A stretch of 64,000 bases of DNA from Candidatus Lariskella endosymbiont of Epinotia ramella (GTDB lineage: Bacteria > Pseudomonadota > Alphaproteobacteria > Rickettsiales > Midichloriaceae). The notes below the pieces were generated by a model, which worked only from the letters and a program-made list of their open reading frames with translations, searched no databases and was not told where the DNA came from. Below are positions 1-8,729 of the stretch, piece by piece. Each line of letters starts with the position of its first letter. Positions within the stretch are counted from its first letter, which is position 1. Where the stretch lies: positions 496,001 to 560,000 of the forward strand of contig NZ_OZ026472.1 of assembly GCF_964019805.1 (NCBI RefSeq), in the 5' to 3' direction. The position numbers and the translations under genes are program-made.

Positions 1-108
1 TTCTATCTACAATATTATCTCGCATAAACTGTGCCATAACATACTAATAATATACTCAAGAATTATCACACCAACATAAAAACGTTATAGTCAAGAAAAT
101 TGAAGATA
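1..108 (-). other. left edge, possible gene start running off the window
   Basis: On the minus strand an ATG at 37 opens a frame (MAQFMRDNIVDR) that leaves the window at base 1. Only 12 codons are visible and no clear ribosome binding site precedes it, so the gene cannot be identified. The remaining bases up to 108 are AT-rich with nothing else recognisable. Confidence 0.2.
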
Positions 109-220
109 TTAGGTACTGCCGGCAAAATCACTTTCGCAGACCTTTTTTGCCTGATCTGCAATAACTGGTACTTTAGCCATTAAGATCCTCAAAGCGTGCA
201 CTTATGAAGGCAGTACCTAA
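109..220. repeat. miniature inverted-repeat element, type 2
   Basis: A 112-bp non-coding segment bounded by perfect 12-bp inverted termini, TTAGGTACTGCC at 109-120 and GGCAGTACCTAA at 209-220. It has no open frame. Its right end abuts another miniature element that starts at 223. Degenerate relatives of the right half (GTGCACTTAT..AAGG pattern) occur near 18760, 19250 and 44625, so this is a dispersed family rather than a single terminator. The mobilising transposase is unknown. Confidence 0.5.
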
Positions 221-222
221 TT

Positions 223-329
223 AGACTTCTTATGGAACTTGTTCCAGTTGAGCAAGTGCAAGTAGCATCTAACAAGCCACGGAGCGACAAAATAATTAAC
301 AGCTGGAACAAGAATTTCCGAAGAAGTAT
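223..329. repeat. miniature inverted-repeat element, type 1 (copy a)
   Basis: A 107-bp non-coding element starting AGACTTCTT and ending AAGAAGTAT, flanked by ATT at 220-222 and 330-332. The AGACTTCTT terminus resembles the AGACCTCTT terminus of the IS5-family element in this window, and the 3-bp duplication is of the same size and sequence class. Related copies lie at 37200-37351 and 58804-58905. It is inferred to be a MITE mobilised in trans by an IS5-family transposase. Confidence 0.55.
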
Positions 330-409
330 ATTATGAAAGCAAGATCGAGTGACGTGCTGAAGCATCTTGAATCTGTGAATTAAAGAGTCTTATCTAGTAA
401 CTAAGATTT

Positions 410-490
410 TAAGCTTTATACTCGTCATACTTTTCAAAATTGGCGCCTTAAAAAAAAGATCGCTCGTTGTGTATTGATTATCACTGCCTC
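410..490 (-). repeat. dispersed repeat family S, partial copy
   Basis: In reverse orientation this stretch matches the core found at 48215-48290 and 62315-62395: a run like ATCAATACA(T/C)AACAAGCG followed by a block ending in GAGTATA. It is non-coding and a fragment of a roughly 210-bp intergenic repeat. Confidence 0.4.
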
Positions 491-691
491 ACACTCTTCC
501 TAGCATAACAATTCCTATACTAACAATGGTATTATGACAGAGCACTTCTACACAACCTAATTTAAGTGCAAAACATCATACAATACATATATTGTAAAGA
601 TATATCTATTAATACTTATCATGAAGCTTAAAAAAACTTCACTTAATATCAATACTATAGTTCTGAATTTGATATGTGATCTGTAAACATT

Positions 692-1589
692 AGACCTCTT
701 GCATAACCTATTTAAAGCTCAAAGTTATAGATACCAGCAAGTAAATTAAACCTTAAACCGAATCGTTTTCTTCTGTTCCTATAACGATCAGCGATAATTT
801 TAAATCGTTTGATCATGCCTATGACGTTTTCATTTAAAACACGTTCACTAGACAATTGACGATTTTTCTTTTTATCTTTCCTGCTTAGTGGTCGCTTTTT
901 TGTCTTTTTCTTTGGTAACTCTGAATTATAATGCAACTTATCAATGCCTTGATAACCAGTATCTGTAAGAACTTTAATCTCAGGGTGGATGTGAACTCCG
1001 GATTCTTTAAATAACCTGAAATCATGACGCTTGCCATTAGAAAAATTAGTGCAAATGATTTCTTTTTTCCTTTTATCCACAATAAGCTGAGTTTTTAGAG
1101 TATGTCGCCTCTTTTTTCCCGAATAAAAGTGCTTCTGTTTTTTTTAGGTCGTTCTATCGGTGTTTCAGTAGCATCAATTAACACAAGTTCGTATTCAGAA
1201 TCGCTTTTTAGTAATGCTTTACGTCCAGGTAGTGAAAATCGTTTATCTTTAATTAGAGTATCTTCAATCCAACGTATATTACGATAACAGGCACTTTCAC
1301 TTATTCCATAACTGCGGGAAATATGAAAATATGTCCTGTATTCACGCAAGTACTCAAGCGTCATGAGTAATCGATCTTCTAAAGCCAATTTATTGGGTTT
1401 TCCACCTTGAGACTTTAAAATAGCTTCAGCTTCTTTTAATATACTTAGTATAACTTCAAACGTTCCTCGTTTAATGCCAGTAAGCCTGCGAAACTCTTCT
1501 GCGTATTCATCTTTGATGTTTTCAAACTTCATGTTATCCTTGATAAAATCAAGGATTTTAATCAATTTATATGGTTATGCAAGAGGTCT
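692..1589 (-). mobile_element. IS5-family insertion sequence, copy 1
   Basis: An 898-bp element with perfect 17-bp terminal inverted repeats (AGACCTCTTGCATAACC inward from each end), flanked by direct repeats ATT at 689-691 and 1590-1592. It encodes one transposase in two overlapping frames on the minus strand. It is essentially identical to four other copies in this window, so it transposed recently. It interrupts a small ORF. Confidence 0.92.
712..1565 (-). CDS. IS5-family DDE transposase made by -1 frameshifting (copy 1)
   Basis: Two frames, an upstream 156-codon ORF (1565-1095) with a helix-turn-helix-like N-terminal half and a downstream 122-codon ORF (1080-712), form one transposase. 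The upstream frame ends soon after the first catalytic Asp (IDATETP). The downstream frame carries the second Asp (TDTGYQG) and the Glu (RVLNENVIG). The switch point is A AAA AAC, a canonical -1 slippery heptamer, and shifting there restores an uninterrupted RPKKKQKHFYSG reading. The annotated start is TTG; an in-frame ATG 11 codons later lies just after a perfect 9-bp hairpin. The TTG frame would translate through that hairpin, so the ATG is the likelier start. Catalyses cut-and-paste of the element. Confidence 0.85.
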
Positions 1590-1616
1590 ATTACTTCTAA
1601 TAAACTTACTTTGCAT

Positions 1617-2190
1617 AAATTACTTCCTGTAAATTTTAAAAATTGAACCACAACAAGTATGAAATCTCAAAATACTTATGGTAACGCTTGCGTCATAATT
1701 CTAAGGAGCTATAAGATTGATCTTGGTAGTAAGCAATTATACTGCACATAAAGTCCAGCAGGAAAAGTGGCAAAATTACAAAAAAACTTATGGATTTTGT
1801 TAAGTAATATTTTATATCGCCAAAAATTTAGCGCATGTCCGCACGTGAGCTAATTTTTGACTGATAAACTATAGAGGCAAATAAATGCTATTATAGAATT
1901 ATATCTAAAAGCATAAGTGCCACAAAAGTTTTGAGAGAAATAAACGAAAATAAATATTAAACCCTTGTTAATTTGTAGATATAAGTGTTTCTTTATAAAA
2001 AGAAATAATCAATAATAGAATTGATGCAAATTCTTGGTTATGCAAAGTCTTTTATATAGACTGATTTTTATCTGTGCCTATTACAATATCATTCTTTGAG
2101 ACAATCAGTTTTGAGATAAATTAAGTTTTCTTTACAAAAAAATAGTTTATATAGTAAATTTTGCTATGGAATAAATATTGGGAGTTGTAT
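1617..2190. other. intergenic region upstream of cydA
   Basis: No gene is visible. The segment 1751-1880 is a reversed, degraded copy of dispersed repeat family R: it contains the AGTCCAGCAGGAAAAGTGGC module and a short AGCTAATTTTTG block. The last 150 bases before cydA are very AT-rich and probably hold its promoter, but no convincing -35/-10 pair stands out. Confidence 0.4.
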
Positions 2191-3591
2191 ATGGAATTTG
2201 ATCCTATCTTACTTGCCCGCATCCAATTTGCGTTTACTATAAGTTTTCACATCATCTTTCCCGCAATCAGCATAGGACTCGCTAGTTTTCTTGCGGTTGT
2301 GGAGTGGCGCTGGCTTGCCACCAAAGATCAAAGATTTCTGGATATTTATAGGTTATTTGTCAAAATTTTCGCTGTGACATTTGGCATGGGTGTTGTATCT
2401 GGTGTTGTAATGTCTTATGAATTTGGGACTAACTGGTCAGTGTTTTCTGATCGTGTAGCAAATGTTTTAGGTCCTTTATTGAGTTTTGAAGTATTGACCG
2501 CCTTCTTTTTAGAAGCATCATTTCTTGGCATTATGCTTTTTGGGTGGGGACGCGTCAGTCATAGGATGCACTTTTTCGCCACATGTATTGTGGCAACTGG
2601 CACTTTAATTTCTGCTTTTTGGATTTTATCTGCTAATAGTTGGATGCAAACCCCACAAGGTTTTACAATAACAACAGATGGTAGGTTAATTCCTACTAAT
2701 TGGATTGAGATTATTTTTAACCCATCCTTTCCTTATCGCTTCATACATATGACAATAGCCGCATATTTAGCGACTTCTTTCTTTGTCGGCGGTATTGCTG
2801 CATTTTATCTTTTAAAAAAACGCGATATGTCACAAGCACGTATTATGCTGGCAATGGCTGTGATTATGGTTGTTATAGTATCTCCTATACAATTATTTGT
2901 TGGTCATATGCATGGTGAAAACACTATGCACTATCAACCAGCAAAAGTTGCAGCAATGGAAGGTAATTGGAATCATAAAGAAAATGCACCGCTTTTTCTA
3001 TTTGGGTGGCCAAATCAGGAAAAAGAGACTACAGAGTATGGCATTACTATTCCAGGTGGTGCCAGCTGGATTTTAACTGGTGATGTAAATGGCAAAATTC
3101 CAGCATTGAAAGATATACCAAAAGAAAATAGACCGCCAGTAGTATGGGTTTTTTGGAGCTTTCGTGTAATGGTCGGCATTGGCATGTTAATGATTGGAAT
3201 AGGTATTGTAAGCACTCTGCAGTCTTTTCGAGGCAAATTATTTCAAAGCAAATGGCTGCATATATGGTGGATATTAATGATACCTAGTGGTTTTATTGCG
3301 ATTTTAGCTGGATGGTTTGTCACAGAAATTGGCAGGCAACCCTGGACTGCATATGGTATCATACGAACAGCACAATCAGTTTCTCCAGCTATTCTTGGAG
3401 CGCAGGTTGCATGGTCATTGGCTGCATTTATTGTGATGTATACGCTGATATTTAGTGCAGGCATATATTATATCGTTAAATTAATAAGAAATGGTATTCC
3501 TGTTACTGAAAGCGGCGAACAATATTATAAACATGGAATTGAAGCTTCTGTGATTGAATCGATTGCCACGAAGGGAGGGCCGCATGTTTGA
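2191..3591 (+). CDS. cydA: cytochrome bd ubiquinol oxidase subunit I
   Basis: Haem-bearing subunit of the membrane quinol oxidase that reduces O2 to water while oxidising ubiquinol. The ATG at 2191 is preferred over a TTG 30 bases upstream because GGGAG sits 7 bases before it and the family starts with MEFDP. About 466 residues, shorter than the E. coli protein, consistent with a short Q-loop. Visible family features: His20 in SFHIIFPA (proximal haem b595 ligand), the acidic SFEVLTAFFLEASF helix near residue 100, RFIHM near 186, and GWFVTEIGRQPW near residue 380. Nine or so hydrophobic helices. The 3-prime end overlaps cydB by 8 bases, indicating translational coupling. Confidence 0.96.
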   Translation: MEFDPILLARIQFAFTISFHIIFPAISIGLASFLAVVEWRWLATKDQRFLDIYRLFVKIFAVTFGMGVVSGVVMSYEFGTNWSVFSDRVANVLGPLLSFEVLTAFFLEASFLGIMLFGWGRVSHRMHFFATCIVATGTLISAFWILSANSWMQTPQGFTITTDGRLIPTNWIEIIFNPSFPYRFIHMTIAAYLATSFFVGGIAAFYLLKKRDMSQARIMLAMAVIMVVIVSPIQLFVGHMHGENTMHYQPAKVAAMEGNWNHKENAPLFLFGWPNQEKETTEYGITIPGGASWILTGDVNGKIPALKDIPKENRPPVVWVFWSFRVMVGIGMLMIGIGIVSTLQSFRGKLFQSKWLHIWWILMIPSGFIAILAGWFVTEIGRQPWTAYGIIRTAQSVSPAILGAQVAWSLAAFIVMYTLIFSAGIYYIVKLIRNGIPVTESGEQYYKHGIEASVIESIATKGGPHV

Positions 3592-4606
3592 TTTTTCTCA
3601 TATAATAGATCTACAGCTCATTTGGGCAATCATAATAGCAATTGCTATATTTCTGTATGTGCTTTTAGACGGCTTTGATCTAGGCATTGGAATACTTTTT
3701 CCGTTTGCACCTTCTGATCAATGCCGCGATAAAATGATGAACTCTATTGCACCATTCTGGGATGGAAATGAAACGTGGTTAGTGCTTGGAGGTGGTGGGC
3801 TTTTTGCTGCTTTTCCGCTAGCTTACTCAATATTAATGCCTGCGTTTTATATGCCGATTATATTGATGTTACTGGGGCTTATTATGCGTGGTGTAGCATT
3901 TGAGTTTCGTTTTAAAGCAGGGAAAAATTCTCGCAGACTATGGGATTATGTATTCCACTTTGGTTCACTTGGAGCTGCTTTCTGTCAAGGAACTATTCTT
4001 GGTGGGTTCATCCAAGGTGTGCAAGTCAATGGACGCAACTTTGCAGGTGGACCATTTGACTGGGCTACGGCTTTTTCTATCATGACTGGAATAGCAGTTA
4101 TATTTGGTTACGCACTTTTAGGCTCTACTTGGCTGATCATGAAGACTGAAGATATAACTCAAAAATGGTCTCATCGCGTGGCATCTTATGTTCTTTGTTT
4201 TGTTGGAATTTTTATGATATTAGTAAGCATTGTTGTGCCATTTATAAACGAGCGAATCAAGAATTTTTGGTTCAGTATACCAAACTTATATTATCTTTCA
4301 GTTATTCCGTTCTTTACAGCTGTCTTGTTTCTTTTACTCTTTTGCGATTTGCGTAAAGCTCAATATGAACGCCGCCCGTTTTTTTGCAGTATTGGTATAT
4401 TTCTCATGGGATACTTGGGATTAGGTCTGAGTATATTTCCATGGTTGATTCCATATCATTACACAATTTGGGACGCCGCAGCTTATGGACCAAGCTTATC
4501 TCTGATGTTATGCGGAGTTGTACCGTTACTACCACTTATTTTAGGCTATACAAGTTATTGCTATTATGTTTTTCGTGAAAAAAGCAGCCATGAGGCGATG
4601 TATTAA
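3584..4606 (+). CDS. cydB: cytochrome bd ubiquinol oxidase subunit II
   Basis: Second membrane subunit of the bd oxidase, structurally paired with CydA. The start is the ATG inside the ATGTTTGA overlap with the cydA stop, with GGAGGG just upstream. About 340 residues, normal for the family. The first helix is followed by the YVLLDGFDLGIG signature, then FPLAYSILMPAFYMP and the W-G-ETWL segment (DGNETWLVLGGG near residue 58). Multiple hydrophobic helices throughout. It overlaps a small downstream membrane-peptide gene. A bd oxidase gives high-affinity respiration at low oxygen. Confidence 0.96.
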   Translation: MFDFSHIIDLQLIWAIIIAIAIFLYVLLDGFDLGIGILFPFAPSDQCRDKMMNSIAPFWDGNETWLVLGGGGLFAAFPLAYSILMPAFYMPIILMLLGLIMRGVAFEFRFKAGKNSRRLWDYVFHFGSLGAAFCQGTILGGFIQGVQVNGRNFAGGPFDWATAFSIMTGIAVIFGYALLGSTWLIMKTEDITQKWSHRVASYVLCFVGIFMILVSIVVPFINERIKNFWFSIPNLYYLSVIPFFTAVLFLLLFCDLRKAQYERRPFFCSIGIFLMGYLGLGLSIFPWLIPYHYTIWDAAAYGPSLSLMLCGVVPLLPLILGYTSYCYYVFREKSSHEAMY

Positions 4607-4742
4607 AAACTCTTGTGTTTGGTTAAATACTCATAAAAGAGTGAAAGAATGGATGTGGTTTGTCATTTTATGGCTGGGAGGAATGCTTATTATCTTGTCT
4701 GCAACATATCTCATTAAATACCTAATTAAGAGTTTGTTATAG
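4590..4742 (+). CDS. small single-span membrane protein, DUF2474-like, bd-oxidase associated
   Basis: A 50-codon frame starting at an ATG inside the last codons of cydB (17-base overlap) and ending at TAG 4740-4742. It reads basic and Cys-containing residues, then KEWMWFVILWLGG, one hydrophobic helix and a C-terminal KYLIKSLL. A Trp-rich entry into a single transmembrane helix directly after cydAB is typical of the short accessory subunits (CydX or DUF2474 type). A GTG at codon 18 could be an alternative start. Identification rests on position and composition. Confidence 0.65.
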   Translation: MRRCIKNSCVWLNTHKRVKEWMWFVILWLGGMLIILSATYLIKYLIKSLL

Positions 4743-4831
4743 CTAGTCTATCCGTTAAAGAACAACCACTTTCACTCCATAAGGAAGCTGCATCTGCAGC
4801 CCCCTCTCTTTGATGAAGCTTTACAACATTT

Positions 4832-6913
4832 TCATAGTTGATTTTTCTCCGTCTGCTCATCACACTTATTATTAATCTTAGGCAAGAACTCTTCACCGTG
4901 CTTAATTTCAATAGAAGAATCTTTCAAATCACAGCCGACATCTTCGAATCTTCCCCCTAAATAATGAGACAAAAACCTCTCAGCGATAGCAAAAAATGAT
5001 ATGCGATTCTCTGGCCTTGCAAATCCATGACCTTCATCTGGATAGAGAACATATGTGACAGGAATATTCTTCTGCTTCATCACATCAACAATTTGGTCAG
5101 ATTCAGATTGCTTAACCCTAGGGTCATTTGCTCCATGCCCTATTAGAAGAGGCTTATTAATTCTATCAACATATGTAATTGGAGATCTAGATGCTAAAAA
5201 TTCCTTTCCTTCTTCTGTAGTGTGATCTGCTCCAATCTTAATCTGCATCGACTTAAGCGCAGGCACCCAGTAAGGAGGCATTGTATTGAACAGAGTCTCT
5301 AAGCTAGAAGGACCTACTATATCTACTGCACATGCAAATACATCTGGAGTAAATGTTAGCCCAACTAGGGCAGCGTATCCACCATAACTTCCACCCATGA
5401 TAGCAACTTTCTCTTTATCAGCTATTTTATTTTGCACAGCCCAATCTACTGCATCTATTAGATCATCATGCATTTTTCCAGCCCATTGAGCATTGCCTGC
5501 ATTTATAAAGCTCTTCCCAAATCCAGTTGATCCACGATAATTCACGCTTAAGACAGCATACCCTCTATTGGTTAACCATTGATGAGCAGAGTTAAAGCCC
5601 CAATCGTCTCTCGCAGTTGGACCACCATGCACATAAAGTACCATAGGAAGCGGAGATTTCGTTGTTAATCCATCATCTTTCTGACTCCCACTTGGAAGGC
5701 TAAGATAACTAATGAGGTCAAGACCATCTCTAGATTTGATCACAACTGGATGCATATGTACCAGTTTATACTTATTTAAATCATCCCTATTAGCAAATAA
5801 AAACTCAGCAAATCCAGCGCCTTTTTCTGCTCTGTTATATTTATAATACATTACAGGGCCATTATCCTGTGAGTCTGCAACTATCCAATGCTTTCCATCC
5901 AATGACATGCTGATTATTTCCATATCTCCTTTTATTATGGATTTCAGATATTTTATATCTTCTTTAATAGCATCATCTATAACTACAATCTCATCTCTCA
6001 AGTAATTGTAGTTGACAATCCAAATATTCTTCTCTGTTGGATGAAGAGTCAAGCCAGAAACATCAACTTTATCATTACTATATATTAATTTGCCAGACTT
6101 GCTCTCTATATCAACTTCGAAAAGAGCCCCAGTATCTCTATCTCTTGAATCTATTGTATAAATCTTATCATTAGCTTTATTGAAACCTATTATGCCAGTT
6201 GTATAATAGTCCTCCTGTGGAATGACGTAGAACTCTTCAGCTTTTAGTTCTTTATCAAATTTATATACATATACATCCCCACTTTGCTTTTGTTTGACAG
6301 CAAACCGCAAATTCAAATCATCATCACTTATTAAATCCACAAACTCATTGTTTTCGTATACAAGCTTAGTTTCTCCGCTCTTAATGTTTAATCTATAAAC
6401 ATCATGCCAACGCGGATCACGGCTATTCATTTGAACAAGAATTTCATCTTCAAATTTTTGGCTCACTTTATGTATCATTGCGCGTACACCACTTGCAGTC
6501 AGCCTTTTTTCTTCTAAAGTCTCAATATTAACACTATAGACCGCCCAATTCTCATCGCCAGCCTCATCTTGCATATACATTACATGCTTATTGTCATATG
6601 CAAAAAAATAAGAACGAATCCCTCTTACCTTGTCATTTGTAATACATTTCGCATTTTTTATATTGTCCGCATCTGCAACATAAACGTTGAGCACTCCATC
6701 CTTAGGTGCAATATAACCTATGTATTTGCCGTTTGGACTAATGCGAGCTGCAGTTTTATCTGGATTTCCAAAAAGTACAGTTCTTGGTATTAGCGAATCA
6801 TGTTTTGTCTGCATAGCGATGGAGTAATTTGGGGTTATTATTGATAACAAAAATACTTGGCATACATGTATAACGTTTATAAGCCTGGTTTTGTGATAGA
6901 ATCTGAATAACAT
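4832..6913 (-). CDS. S9-family serine peptidase (prolyl oligopeptidase / acylaminoacyl peptidase type), exported
   Basis: 693 residues. An N-terminal hydrophobic segment (residues about 10-32) suggests a signal peptide and periplasmic location. Residues about 45-400 form the beta-propeller region with repeated SPNGKYIGYI and D-x-KHW type blades. The C-terminal alpha/beta hydrolase carries the nucleophile in GGSYGGYAA, the Asp in HGANDPRV and the His in DEGHGFARPEN, plus the oxyanion segment YVHGGPTARD. The family hydrolyses short peptides, often after Pro or from N-acylated ends. Transcribed toward the cyd genes. An intact, full-length gene with no visible strong ribosome binding site. Confidence 0.9.
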   Translation of the reverse strand: MLFRFYHKTRLINVIHVCQVFLLSIITPNYSIAMQTKHDSLIPRTVLFGNPDKTAARISPNGKYIGYIAPKDGVLNVYVADADNIKNAKCITNDKVRGIRSYFFAYDNKHVMYMQDEAGDENWAVYSVNIETLEEKRLTASGVRAMIHKVSQKFEDEILVQMNSRDPRWHDVYRLNIKSGETKLVYENNEFVDLISDDDLNLRFAVKQKQSGDVYVYKFDKELKAEEFYVIPQEDYYTTGIIGFNKANDKIYTIDSRDRDTGALFEVDIESKSGKLIYSNDKVDVSGLTLHPTEKNIWIVNYNYLRDEIVVIDDAIKEDIKYLKSIIKGDMEIISMSLDGKHWIVADSQDNGPVMYYKYNRAEKGAGFAEFLFANRDDLNKYKLVHMHPVVIKSRDGLDLISYLSLPSGSQKDDGLTTKSPLPMVLYVHGGPTARDDWGFNSAHQWLTNRGYAVLSVNYRGSTGFGKSFINAGNAQWAGKMHDDLIDAVDWAVQNKIADKEKVAIMGGSYGGYAALVGLTFTPDVFACAVDIVGPSSLETLFNTMPPYWVPALKSMQIKIGADHTTEEGKEFLASRSPITYVDRINKPLLIGHGANDPRVKQSESDQIVDVMKQKNIPVTYVLYPDEGHGFARPENRISFFAIAERFLSHYLGGRFEDVGCDLKDSSIEIKHGEEFLPKINNKCDEQTEKNQL

Positions 6914-7210
6914 ATTAAAAATGAAAAGAAAATTGAATAGTAATTTATGAATAAGCTACGCAAGCTAGTCAAACTAAAGCTCATGCAATTAAAGGTAAAG
7001 GAAAACTACTATATACTATTTAGTACAAAAGCCCAGCTATATAAATGCTGAAACTTGTATCTTACTATACAAGCCGATATAAACATGCAGAAACTAAAAA
7101 AGCATCATAGAAAAACGCCCTAAGAAACATAAGGGCGCTAAATTATCTATATACTATACATGATATACATGAATATATTGCATTCCAAAAGCATGAAATA
7201 AATAGAACTC
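6914..7210. other. intergenic spacer
   Basis: Short AT-rich region between the S9 peptidase and the damaged gene that ends at 7211. It contains the hairpin terminator described at 7110-7139 and no other recognisable feature. Confidence 0.4.
7110..7139 (-). terminator. Rho-independent terminator
   Basis: On the minus strand GCGCCCT and AGGGCG pair across a short AT-rich loop (TATGTTTCTT) and are followed by TTTTTC. It lies about 70 bases past the stop at 7211 of the truncated minus-strand gene, so it fits as that gene's original terminator. Confidence 0.65.
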
Positions 7211-7401
7211 TTAAAGTTCTGCGTTTGGTGTACTTAGTGTACTCACATTTGTATCACATTCAGACGCTATATCATCTGTATATACCGTGCTTGATGTAAT
7301 ATCCAGCGAAACATTATCTATTGAGTCTACCTCAGCATTATTAGAATGAGCAGCAACAGGTATATCTTGCGTAGTAGCACTAGCAGCTACTTGTTCAAGA
7401 T
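7211..7401 (-). pseudogene. 3-prime remnant of an unknown gene cut by the IS256-type element
   Basis: An open frame enters from the left end of the IS256-type element at 7401 and runs to TAA at 7211-7213, followed by a terminator. The 63 residues are rich in Ser, Thr, Asp and Val (for example DIASECDTNVST) with low complexity, as in the C-terminal tails of secreted proteins. No start survives. It does not match the repeat protein on the other side of the element, so a deletion or rearrangement accompanied the insertion. Confidence 0.45.
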
Positions 7402-7476
7402 CGAGTCTTTATCAAAGATTGTGTAAATTATAGTAGAGCCTATATTTGGAATTAATAAAGAATATAGGTAATTAGA

Positions 7477-8691
7477 ATGAAGACAGAAAAGAATAAGAAA
7501 ATAAATGAAGCGATAGATTTACTGATAGAAGGAGGAGCGGATTTAAAGACAGTACTGAAGCAGGATGGATTGATTAAGGAATTAACGAAGAGTATTTTGG
7601 AGAGAGCCTTGCAGGCAGAAATGTCTGAACACTTAGGTTATAACAAATATGATAGGTCTGAAACTGAGAATTGCAGGAATGGTCATTATAATAAGAATTT
7701 GATTACTGAGAATGGCAGTATCGAGTTAAATATTCCGCGAGATAGAGAAGGTAAATTTGCACCTGTAATTGTCTCCAAGAATCAAACAAGAATAGATGGT
7801 TTAGATCAAAAGATAATATCTCTGTATGCCAAGGGGATGAGTTTGTCTGATATCAAGATCCAATTACAAGAATTATATGGAGCAGAAGTTAGTGAGAGTT
7901 TAATTAGTAGGGTTACAGATGATGTAATTGATGAGGTTAGAATTTGGCAGAGTAGACCTCTTGAACCATTATATCCTATAGTATATTTTGATTGTTTAAT
8001 AGTTAAGGTAAGGCAAGATAAACAGATAATTAATAAATCAGTATATGTTGCGCTGGGTATAGATTTACAGGGCCGGAAAGATATTTTAGGATTATGGATA
8101 AGTGAGAATGAAGGATCTAAATTCTGGCTTAGTAATTTTACTGAATTGAAGAATCGAGGATTAAAAGATATATTAATTGCCTGTAGTGATAACCTGACTG
8201 GTATGTCTGAAGCTATATGCGCAAGTTATCCCAAAACTGAGCATCAGCTTTGTATAGTACATCAAATTAGAAATAGCCTGAAGTATGTATCATATAAAGA
8301 CAGAAAATTATTGGCATCAGATTTAAAGCTTATTTATAGCTCTGCTACTGAAGATGAAGCGCATCTTGCCCTAGAATCTTTTGATAAGAAATGGAGTAAA
8401 CGATATCCACATATAGCAAAATCCTGGTATAATAATTGGGAGAATCTTGTAATATTTCTGCAATATCCAGAGAGTATCCGTAAGATAATTTACACTACAA
8501 ATGCTATAGAATCGCTGAATAGTCAGTTGAGAAAAGTTACAAGAAATAAGCGTGTTTTCCCAAATGATGATTCGGTATTCAAGGTTTTATACCTAACGAT
8601 TGATTATATTACCAAAAAATGGACCATGCCTATCTCTAACTGGAATGAAGCTATGGCTCATTTTATAATCAAATTTGATGGGAGATTTTAA
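7477..8691 (+). CDS. IS256-family transposase
   Basis: 404 residues, full length for the family. The N-terminal part has the ILERALQAEMSEHLGY block. The catalytic core shows the Asp in YFDCLIVKV, the second Asp in ACSDNLTGMSEAI followed by the C-H signature QLCIVHQIRNS, and the Glu in TTNAIESLNSQLRK. These are the DDE residues of Mutator-type transposases. The frame is intact, so the enzyme may be active. It makes element excision and insertion possible, usually with 8-9 bp target duplications. Confidence 0.93.
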   Translation: MKTEKNKKINEAIDLLIEGGADLKTVLKQDGLIKELTKSILERALQAEMSEHLGYNKYDRSETENCRNGHYNKNLITENGSIELNIPRDREGKFAPVIVSKNQTRIDGLDQKIISLYAKGMSLSDIKIQLQELYGAEVSESLISRVTDDVIDEVRIWQSRPLEPLYPIVYFDCLIVKVRQDKQIINKSVYVALGIDLQGRKDILGLWISENEGSKFWLSNFTELKNRGLKDILIACSDNLTGMSEAICASYPKTEHQLCIVHQIRNSLKYVSYKDRKLLASDLKLIYSSATEDEAHLALESFDKKWSKRYPHIAKSWYNNWENLVIFLQYPESIRKIIYTTNAIESLNSQLRKVTRNKRVFPNDDSVFKVLYLTIDYITKKWTMPISNWNEAMAHFIIKFDGRF

Positions 8692-8729
8692 TGGCTCTAA
8701 AAAATTTACACAATCAATGAGAAAGACCC

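Larger units (their letters stand above)
557..1616 (-). pseudogene. small unknown ORF split by IS5 copy 1
   Basis: Removing the IS5 copy at 692-1589 and one ATT duplication joins 1616-1590 to 688-557 into one open frame of 52 codons, starting MQSKFIRSN and ending in TAG. A good ribosome binding site (AGGAAG, about 6 bases before the ATG) precedes it, and this leader resembles the one before the ankyrin gene at 17984 (both contain CAGGAAGTAATTTATG or close to it; the ankyrin copy reads GCAGGAAGTAATTTATG). The product is unrecognised, with a hydrophobic stretch in the middle. It may be a remnant of a longer gene whose 5-prime end and leader survive. Confidence 0.3.
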
